Positions 57,110 to 64,000 of a stretch of DNA of 64,000 nucleotides are shown here, piece after piece; the first letter of the stretch is position 1; every line of letters begins with the position of its first letter. The notes below the pieces were generated by a model, which saw nothing but the letters and a program-made list of their open reading frames with translations, was not told the DNA's origin and searched no databases. Origin of the DNA: Narthecium ossifragum (Eukaryota; Streptophyta; Magnoliopsida; Dioscoreales; Nartheciaceae). Location: positions 25,066,145-25,130,144 of the forward strand of contig OY986971.1 of assembly GCA_963920575.1 (NCBI GenBank), written 5' to 3'. A program made the position numbers and the translations under genes.

Positions 57110-57412
57110 GTCGCCGGCCTCCCTCGCCCGCGCCTCCATCGCGCCCCGGCCTCCCTCGCAACCGCCTCCATCGTGCCCCGGCCTCCCTCGCCCGCGCCTC
57201 CATCGCGCTCCGGCCTCCCTCGCAACCGCCTCCATCGCGCCCCGGCCTCCCTTGCCCGCTCCGGCCTCGCAACCGCCTCCCTCGCCCGCGCCTCCATCGC
57301 GCCCCGGCCTCCCTCGCCCGCGTCGGCCTCGCAACCGCCTCCCTCGCCCGCGCCTCCATCGCGCCCCGGCCTCCCTCGCCCGTGCCGGCCTCGCCACGGC
57401 CTCCCTCTGTAA
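57110..57412. repeat. GC-rich minisatellite
   Basis: Imperfect tandem units of GCCTCCATCGCGCCCCGGCC and tCCCTCGCCCGC / CCTCGCAACC, roughly 27-55 bp, about 300 bp in all. It produces long Pro/Arg open frames on both strands that are artefacts. It abuts the captured NUP62 exon. Confidence 0.85.
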
Positions 57413-57419
57413 ATTGCAG

Positions 57420-57542
57420 ATTATTAAGGACTGGAATGCTGAGCTGCAAGAGCGCACTGCGAAATTTCGGAAGCAAGCCATTGCAATTGCTGAATGGGAT
57501 AGGAGGATCCTGCAAAATCGAGATGCTCTTATTCGGCTCGAG
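57420..57542 (+). pseudogene. Captured exon of nucleoporin NUP62
   Basis: Acceptor AAATTGCAG, 41 codons (IIKDWNAELQERTAKFRKQA, IAIAEWDRRILQNRDALIRL, E), donor GAG/GTTGGT. This is the start of the Nup62/Nsp1-C coiled-coil domain, which anchors the FG nucleoporin in the central channel. The neighbouring NUP62 exons are not found, and the upstream sequence is a minisatellite, so it is a fragment. Flanking intron-like sequence up to about 57,900 was probably carried with it. Confidence 0.8.
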
Positions 57543-58019
57543 GTTGGTTTTCTTCGGACTGTGCACAGAAATTATTCACACATTCATCCTGGAGATCCTC
57601 TTTCTACATTGCCTCTCCAAATACAGTGATTCTTGGCATTGCCTGATGCCAACTTGACTCGATAATGGCTGCTTGGAGGATTTTCTCTGCTAATTCTCAT
57701 TCTCACATTTGTATTAAGGTGCATCGCAGTGACTTGCCACAAACTTTCCTAGGAAATATAATACAAGGAATACATACAGTCACATTATGAAGTGAATGCT
57801 GCCTTTTGTGATGTGTGCTTCCTTTTGTGAAGTCAGTAAGTTAATGCCTTTTATCTCTTGTGGCAGCTGAGCAGGACTGTGTAGCTCTTCAATGTGTCTC
57901 AACACCATCTAAAGGCAAAGGGATGACATGCCGAGAAAGCATCCGTCCAACTGTCCTGGTCCACAGTGAAGAACCTCTGGCTGCAGTATGAAAGACCTGG
58001 AGGAAAACCGATTACCGAT

Positions 58020-58219
58020 NNNNNNNNNNNNNNNNNNNNNNNNNNNNNNNNNNNNNNNNNNNNNNNNNNNNNNNNNNNNNNNNNNNNNNNNNNNNNNNNN
58101 NNNNNNNNNNNNNNNNNNNNNNNNNNNNNNNNNNNNNNNNNNNNNNNNNNNNNNNNNNNNNNNNNNNNNNNNNNNNNNNNNNNNNNNNNNNNNNNNNNNN
58201 NNNNNNNNNNNNNNNNNNN
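58020..58219. other. Assembly gap (200 N)
   Basis: Two hundred N bases; true length unknown. Reading frames across it are meaningless. Confidence 1.
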
Positions 58220-58350
58220 TTCACATTAATTAGATTGTATGATTGATCATCCCATCCATTGAAAAAAGGTTTGATTCCTTTCAAGATCTCGAGATCACCA
58301 ATTCTACATAAGAGATCACATTAGCTTTGTTGGGATTTAGAGTACTGGTT

Positions 58351-59345
58351 ATAAATTTTTTTTTTATTTTTTTTTTGAAAAGATAAACCCGAAGGCTGAC
58401 TACAGCAGACTAATCAACCTCAAAGTGAGGCCGCCCAGTTACAAGTAAGTCCACCTCTCGAGCCTGTCTGGCTACAAAATCTGCTCGTTGATTGTCCTCC
58501 CGTGGGATATATTGCACCTGAAAATGTCAGAAACGACCTGCAATCCACCATATCTCCTGCATGAGACAAAGAACATTTCCAACTCCAGGAAAACGCCCAA
58601 GTATCAATCTCACCGCCTCCATAGAGTCACTCTCAATTACAAGTGATGTTAAACCTCTTTGAGCTGATTCCACCATCGCCATTTTAATTGCCGTCAGCTC
58701 TCCAAAAAGAACAGCCTCTTCCCCAAACTCCAACATCCCTGATGTCGTCCAAACAATATTATCATTCTCATCAACACATACACCACCCATACCTGTCATA
58801 ATACCATCTGGACCCACAGATGCATCCACCTGTACTCGTGCGCCAATCAACGATGAAACCCCAGGCCTAGCATATGGTGTATCCGCCCCATGCACAAGGA
58901 GATACTTGCGAGCCAACCAACGAATTCGTATGCTAATGTTAATAACCTGATCTTGTTCATCCTCATACAACAGCAGACACCTTGATTTCCATAAACACCA
59001 AAGGGTATAGGCAATCACAGTCTTCAACTTCTTCAACTCTGGGTCTCTTTTCCCTCTCCCCAACATATAAAGGCATCGATCAAGGTTCCAGCATGACAAA
59101 TCAACCATCTGAGTCTCTCGAAGAACCTCCTCCCACGTTGACCTTTCAAATGGGCATTCAAAGAACATATGATCCATAGTCTCCTCTGCACCTCTACATC
59201 GACGGCAGTCCTTCTCCCCTGTCATACAAACATTCCATAAGAAACCCAACGTTGGTAGCTTGTACTGTGCCAAACGCCAGAGGAAATGGTGAACCCGTGA
59301 ACCAACCGGCGCACGCCAAACTCTCCACCACCAATGATGCAAAAC
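58351..59345 (-). mobile_element. LINE 3' end: zinc-finger and RNase H domains
   Basis: Minus-strand frame 59,342-58,527 (271 residues, no start needed because it is 5'-truncated). It opens with the zf-RVT region (WRAPVGSRVHHFLWRL, CRRCRGAEETMDHMFFECPF) and ends with an RNase H domain of RVT_3 type. Catalytic acids are visible in VQVDAS, LFGELTAIKMAM and VIESDSMEAV. An oligo(A) tail on the minus strand (plus-strand T runs at 58,351-58,374) marks the 3' end. Reverse transcriptase and endonuclease are missing, the usual outcome of truncated LINE insertion. Target duplications are not clear. Confidence 0.88.
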
Positions 59346-59654
59346 TCCTAAAACAGAAGAGTAACTATAGTATCAAAGTAACAATTTCCTACTCAGATCA
59401 TGCATCTATGACTGAAATCAAAAGTCATAGAATAGGTGGAAGAAAAGACGAAAAAAATAAGAGAGAATAATTTGATCTCATCGGCCGATGCACTAATGCT
59501 ATGTACTTACTAATGCTATGTACAGTCTGACGGCTGAGATTTGTTATTGCAAAACCTGCAATAGCAAAACAATTTTGTGTCATAGCTTAATGGGCCTTGT
59601 AAATCAAAATTAAAATTCAAAAGCAGCACTTTTTGTGTATTTTTTATTGAAGAA

Positions 59655-60380
59655 TTTAGCCCCGTTTGATTTAGGAATAGGATAGAAATAACTCGTTATC
59701 CCCTCTGCTTCATCCCAAAATAAAAATGGGTTAGTAATTGAGGGATAATATGGGCCATCATAAAATTGAGAATAAAACTTATCCCTATCCTAATAAATAC
59801 AAGCCCAATTTCTATCCCCAACTGAGTAAAAAAATATTTTTACGTGCATTTCAAGTAAGACATAGCGATTAGATATGGGAATATAATAATATAAATATTA
59901 TAATCGTAAAATATAATATGATAATATTTATCCTTAAATATATCATCGAAGCATATGTTATACTTTATTATAATATATTTTTTATTTTATTTTATACAAT
60001 AATATAATAATATAAACTTTGTACCGTTTACGCACAAATACCGAAACTTAATTTAAAAATTTATTATTAATATTATAATCTTGAACGCGAAGCACTTCAA
60101 GATTCTCGTAACTCTTGATCAAATTCTCAATATACCATATTTAAGGGCATTTTTAATATTTAATAAAAAAAATTACAATTCCTATCATTATTTCATCTTT
60201 TATGTTTAAACACCATTTTCTTATTCCAAGCAATCATTACTGATATATATATATATTTCAATCAAACACCACAAGTGAAATAACTTTACCCTCACTAATT
60301 ATCCTAATTTTACTGACCAAAAAATCCCTTAAACCGGAATAAGTTATCCCCTTCCCAAATCCACCTGAATATTTTGATCA
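59655..60380. mobile_element. A/T-rich MITE-like element
   Basis: Begins GCCCCGTTTGATTTAGGAAT and holds inverted forms of GGATAAGTTTTATTC / GAATAAGTTATCC and of GGGATAAT / ATTATCC. The right side is near CGGAATAAGTTATCCCC. The host sequence AGCACTTTTTGTG…TTGAAGAATT occurs on both sides (59,626-59,656 and 60,389-60,418), so the flank is duplicated. Superfamily not assigned. Confidence 0.45.
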
Positions 60381-60742
60381 CCAAGGTAGCACTTTTTGTG
60401 GATTGATATTGAAGAATTGAAGGGATTTTTAGTCCACATTTAACTTTTTCGCCGCTATTGGACGGCCATCATCCAATGGGCCCATGAACCATTATCTTGG
60501 TGGGCCTCTGGTCCACATGCTAAGTTTAGCTTCCACCAACCAACTGAAATCCACCATTGACTAGTTATAGCTATCTTAACAATCAGGGCCATGACAACAA
60601 GCTCCATGATTACTTCCACCAACCAATGAGGGGCCCAAAAGCTCATTCTTCATTGTGTGGCCTTCTTCGACCGGCCGGGCGATCTGATCCTCAGGATCAA
60701 CCATGGACTTTCACAATCTCCAAGCAGCCAGGAGAGCTATGG

Positions 60743-60761
60743 CCCCCCCCCCCCCCCCCCC
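60743..60761. repeat. Homopolymer run of 19 C
   Basis: Nineteen C, one G, then four C. The length is likely unstable and prone to sequencing error. Confidence 0.95.
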
Positions 60762-60929
60762 GCCCCTTGATTTCTGTCATTTTTTGGTATTTAATTGGTG
60801 CTTAAAGTGGAATTTGAAAGAGATTTAAAAATACTGAATTGCATATATCCTCTTCTAAATTCAGATGGTGCAATATCTAATCTTATAAGGGTATATACGT
60901 AACTAAGCATTTTTTTGGGTTGTTATATA

Positions 60930-61063
60930 TGCAATACAAGATTTGATTTGTGCACCACACTCAGAAAATTCGATAATTAATCACCGAATTTTTGATACAA
61001 ATTCGGTGGCAAGACACCGAAAAAAAAAATCAGTGTGGTGCACAAATCAAATGTTGTATTGCA
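60930..61063. mobile_element. Small foldback MITE (134 bp)
   Basis: Thirty-two-base terminal inverted repeats with one mismatch: TGCAATACAAGATTTGATTT… and its complement ending …TTGTATTGCA. The middle contains a second inverted pair, CACCGAATTTTTG / CAAATTCGGTG. No clear target duplication. Confidence 0.8.
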
Positions 61064-62708
61064 TTTAAAACTACCTTTTTTTTGGTGGGTTATATATTTG
61101 AAAACTAGGATCTTTAGTTTTGGCCCCGTCTCCTCTCCCTCGCCCGTCCTTCGCTCATCCTCTGTGTCTTATAAGTTTATAAGAGTAATATAAGTTATGC
61201 AAGCCAAAGCAGTAGACAAGCAAACTTTTGTCCAAAAACTCCAAAAAAAACATGTTTAATGGCAGAACAGGTCCATGAGAAGTCATGAGCATTCTTGAGG
61301 TAAGAGATATCATAAAGAAATACTTATTGATAGGTATAATTTCCACATCTACAGGAATAGTGGAGCACTGAGAGAAGAAGGCATGCCTATATAGATTGAT
61401 GTCCAAACTTTATAGAGACAACAGTATCCCAAAATATCAAAGAGCAACAGTGAACAGTACCCACTATGTACTATGAATATAATTGAGCCAAGAATGGATT
61501 CCTAAGGACCACCAACACACCATGTATTCTTTCCAAGCATAGCTCTGCCAGAATGAAAACTTAAGCATGCAAGAATTCAAAGTACAATGCTCAATCAATA
61601 TAACTTAATCCCCCAGCTTTTCGCAGATTAAGAGTTCAATGATTCAATCAAAAGTCCTTCCATCAAGAGAATCATGGATGCATATTTCTTGAAGTCACAA
61701 TTCATTGTGATAGTTTCACAATTAAAGTTGAGGGTGCCAGCTAGGTTCCTTCCACAAATGTGCTATGAAAAAGATTGATAACTTCTCCGGAAAAAAGAAT
61801 CGGCTAGATTCTGGCTGCAAATGCAGTGCAATTGATCTTGAAAAAGAAGCCACCAATGGAGGACCACCTTTGATTCTTTGAAAAAATTCATAGAACACTT
61901 GCTCCTTAGATGATAACATCATCAAACTTTGCCTTAATTTGACAGTTGGAGCTTAAAGTCACTGTAATCATGCAACCTTCTCCCCATAAAGAGTTGCCTA
62001 AACGGCGAAGATTCAATCCAGTAAGCACAAAGAACACTATCATACATTTTGTATTAAGTTAGACCTGTTCAATTTCTCCTTAAGGTTCAATTCATGAAGA
62101 AGTATGAAGCTATTTCATCAGATCGATCATGCCTATGTAGAAATATTCTTATTTCGCCTTTCTTGTGAATGATCACAGGAGGATAAGCATCTGAATCATA
62201 CTGACATAATACATCCAAAGGCTTCTTCAAACATCCCTTGTAGGAGTTGCAGCATGCAACTATGAAGCTGGAATCTCAACTTGTATTTATCACTTCAAAA
62301 AACACTGAGCACTGGAATGACAACCTGAATCCTGTTCCATCTGGATATCCAGATAAGGACTACAGCATGTGATTACTGTTCTCAGAGATGACTAACTAAC
62401 AGTTTTCTTCACTACCATAAAGCCTACTTCTTCAGACACTATGTAAGGATGCATCTACATATAAATTCAGCCAAGATTCTCATAGTTGGTACTCTTATTC
62501 AGGATCAAAGAAGCAAAAGATCGCAAGAAAGTTTCATGTAACAGCTCAAAACACTAATGGAGCCACTGTCCATATTACTGTGAAATCATTGCGTCAGAAC
62601 ACTAAAAGGAAGTACACTTCTGCATGTCTCTTCCGTGTCTTCTCAGCCATGCAATTAAACTTTTCCAATTTATGCACCTCGAGAGAGTTCTTATCCAAAT
62701 GCAATCAC
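61064..62708. other. Intergenic DNA upstream of the sulfate transporter
   Basis: No gene, RNA or element recognised. The last few hundred bases are expected to hold the transporter promoter. I see no secure copy of the sulfur-responsive GGAGACA-type element. Confidence 0.4.
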
Positions 62709-62716
62709 TATAAATA
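62709..62716 (+). promoter_or_regulatory. TATA box of the sulfate transporter gene
   Basis: TATAAATA, 62 bases before the ATG at 62,771, implying a start site near 62,740 and a 5' UTR of about 30 bases. Confidence 0.75.
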
Positions 62717-62770
62717 GAAGGAAAGGTAGCTCAAAAACTCTTGGAGCTCTCCCAAACACTTCAAGAAGCC

Positions 62771-64000
62771 ATGGCACTTGCAGGAGGTGATGAGTCTCAC
62801 TCTGTGGCATGGCATTGTGCCAATGAGTCAGTATCGGTGCTTGACACACCAGAGCCTCCTGCTCCATGGCATGAGATGACTGTTTCGTTGAGAAACATGG
62901 CCTTCCCTTGTGGAAGCATGTCCTCATTGCTCCAATGGATCATCCCAGTCTATAGAGGCCTTTTTCCGGTCCTATCTTGGGGGAAGAAGTATGATTCTAA
63001 GATGTTTAGGAGTGACTTGATAGCTGGTTTAACATTAGCAAGCCTTGGCATTCCTCAAGTAATGACTCATTACCTGCTAAACTTTGTTCTTTTTAGTTTT
63101 ATTCTATCAAATTTTCCCTATGATATTGAAGCTTCTTCAATCTTTTGCGGAGCATTGGATATGCTAATCTAACAAGACTAGATCCCCAGTATGGGCTTTG
63201 TAAGTCTTATTTCTCTTCATTTTTCCAAGACAATAGCATCATACCTTGTTCCTGATATATGTAAATGTTTGATTGTTTTTTAAAAGATACAAGCGTCGTA
63301 CCGCCTTTAATCTATGCGGTGATGGGGAGTTCGAGAGAGATAGCCATCGGTCCAGTGGCTGTTGTTTCTCTGCTTCTTTCCTCAATGATACGAAAGCTAG
63401 CAGACCCTCTTTCTGATCCTATTGCATACAGAAACCTGGTTTTTACTGCAACTTTTTTTGCCGGCACTTTTCAAGCTGCATTCGGATTTTTCAGGTGAGT
63501 TTTGTGATTTATGAAACTTTATTGCAATGCCAACTTCAACTAATTCCTTGATTGGTTCTCTATATGTGCAGATTGGGATTCTTAATAGACTTCATTTCAC
63601 ATGCAACGATTGTCGGATTCATGGGAGGAACAGCCATTGTTATAAGCCTACAACAACTGAAAGGTCTTCTTGGGATCAATCACTTCAAAATCAATACTGA
63701 TGTGGTTTCAGTCATCAAGGCTGTCTGGGCAGCAGTTCATCAACCTGTAAGTTGGATTCGATGAAGATTTCAAAACAATGAAATGTAGACACAAATAAAG
63801 TTACGCAACGCATTAAAATGATGAAAGTTTCAATCTCTGTTGACAGTGGCATCCAAACAATTTTCTCCTCGGGTTTTCATTTCTTATCTTCATCCTAGTG
63901 ACAAGATTCATAGTAAGTAATGCAGATTTCTCTCTTTCTTAAGCTTTTTTATATAGAAATTAGCTGATGAGATATGAGTGTCACATTAACAGGGAAAGAG
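62771..64000 (+). CDS. Sulfate transporter, SULTR group 2-like (5' part)
   Basis: Exons: 62771-63058, 63151-63199, 63287-63494, 63572-63746, 63847-63912, 63993 onward, leaving the window. This is a plasma-membrane proton/sulfate symporter of the SLC26/SulP family. Seen: a polar N-terminus, then [103 protein letters not shown]. The conserved [13 protein letters not shown] and SHAxxVGFMGG motifs match plant SULTR; wording such as QSIGYANL and YGLYTSVVPP is nearest group 2 (low-affinity, vascular) from memory. The ATG is chosen because it follows a TATA box closely and opens the long exon. Odd: intron 1 ends in GG (TTTTGCGG/AGC), not AG. The STAS domain lies outside the window. Confidence 0.9.

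Noticed and set aside
57034..57657. 207-codon protein across the minisatellite
   Set aside because: The frame is set by the GC repeat; the in-frame extension past 57,412 is not the NUP62 frame, and the supported exon is only 57,420-57,542.
57966..58284. Open frames crossing the N run
   Set aside because: They are made only by unknown bases.

Overview
This window is nuclear DNA of a flowering plant. The evidence is intron-rich genes with GT-AG splice sites, two chloroplast-targeted proteins, a plant SULTR-type sulfate transporter, and dense LTR retrotransposons, Helitrons, hAT and MITE elements. Some residue choices in the chaperonin gene look monocot-like, but I cannot name the species. One 200-base run of N marks an assembly gap.

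Layout. (1) 1-16,200: a decayed minus-strand Ty3/gypsy element of Tat type. It has a plus-strand antisense ORF with a plant mobile domain, an integrase tail, a protease and gag region, a primer-binding site and a 5' LTR. At least four later LTR insertions (families named here V and X) break it. (2) 16,200-19,400: a stray uroporphyrinogen decarboxylase exon, two MITEs and intergenic DNA. (3) 19,414-24,257: an 11-exon HAD phosphatase gene on the minus strand, resembling plastid PYRP2 of riboflavin synthesis. (4) 24,500-28,500: a DNA element carrying a kelch gene fragment and a Helitron, then a solo X LTR. (5) 28,580-35,770: an NPF (nitrate/peptide) transporter remnant split by a complete non-autonomous LTR element (family Y). 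(6) 35,985-37,615: a second kelch-fragment element. (7) 38,206-43,290: a 14-exon chloroplast chaperonin-60 beta gene on the minus strand with a duplicated promoter. (8) 43,547-44,746: a hAT transposon with an 8-bp target duplication. (9) 45,220-55,318: a Russian-doll nest of V LTRs. (10) 55,300-61,100: small DNA elements, a second Helitron, a captured NUP62 exon and a LINE end. (11) 62,709-64,000: the 5' part of a group-2-like sulfate transporter gene on the plus strand, running off the window.

Only three loci look like host genes: the HAD phosphatase, CPN60B and the sulfate transporter. They are unrelated neighbours, not a functional cluster. CPN60B and the sulfate transporter each have one conserved intron whose acceptor lacks AG in this sequence.

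The most unusual pattern is arrays of the palindrome GGATCGATCC and related GATC-rich palindromes. They sit just upstream of the TATA box in several LTR families, and in one family they differ between sibling copies at the same position.
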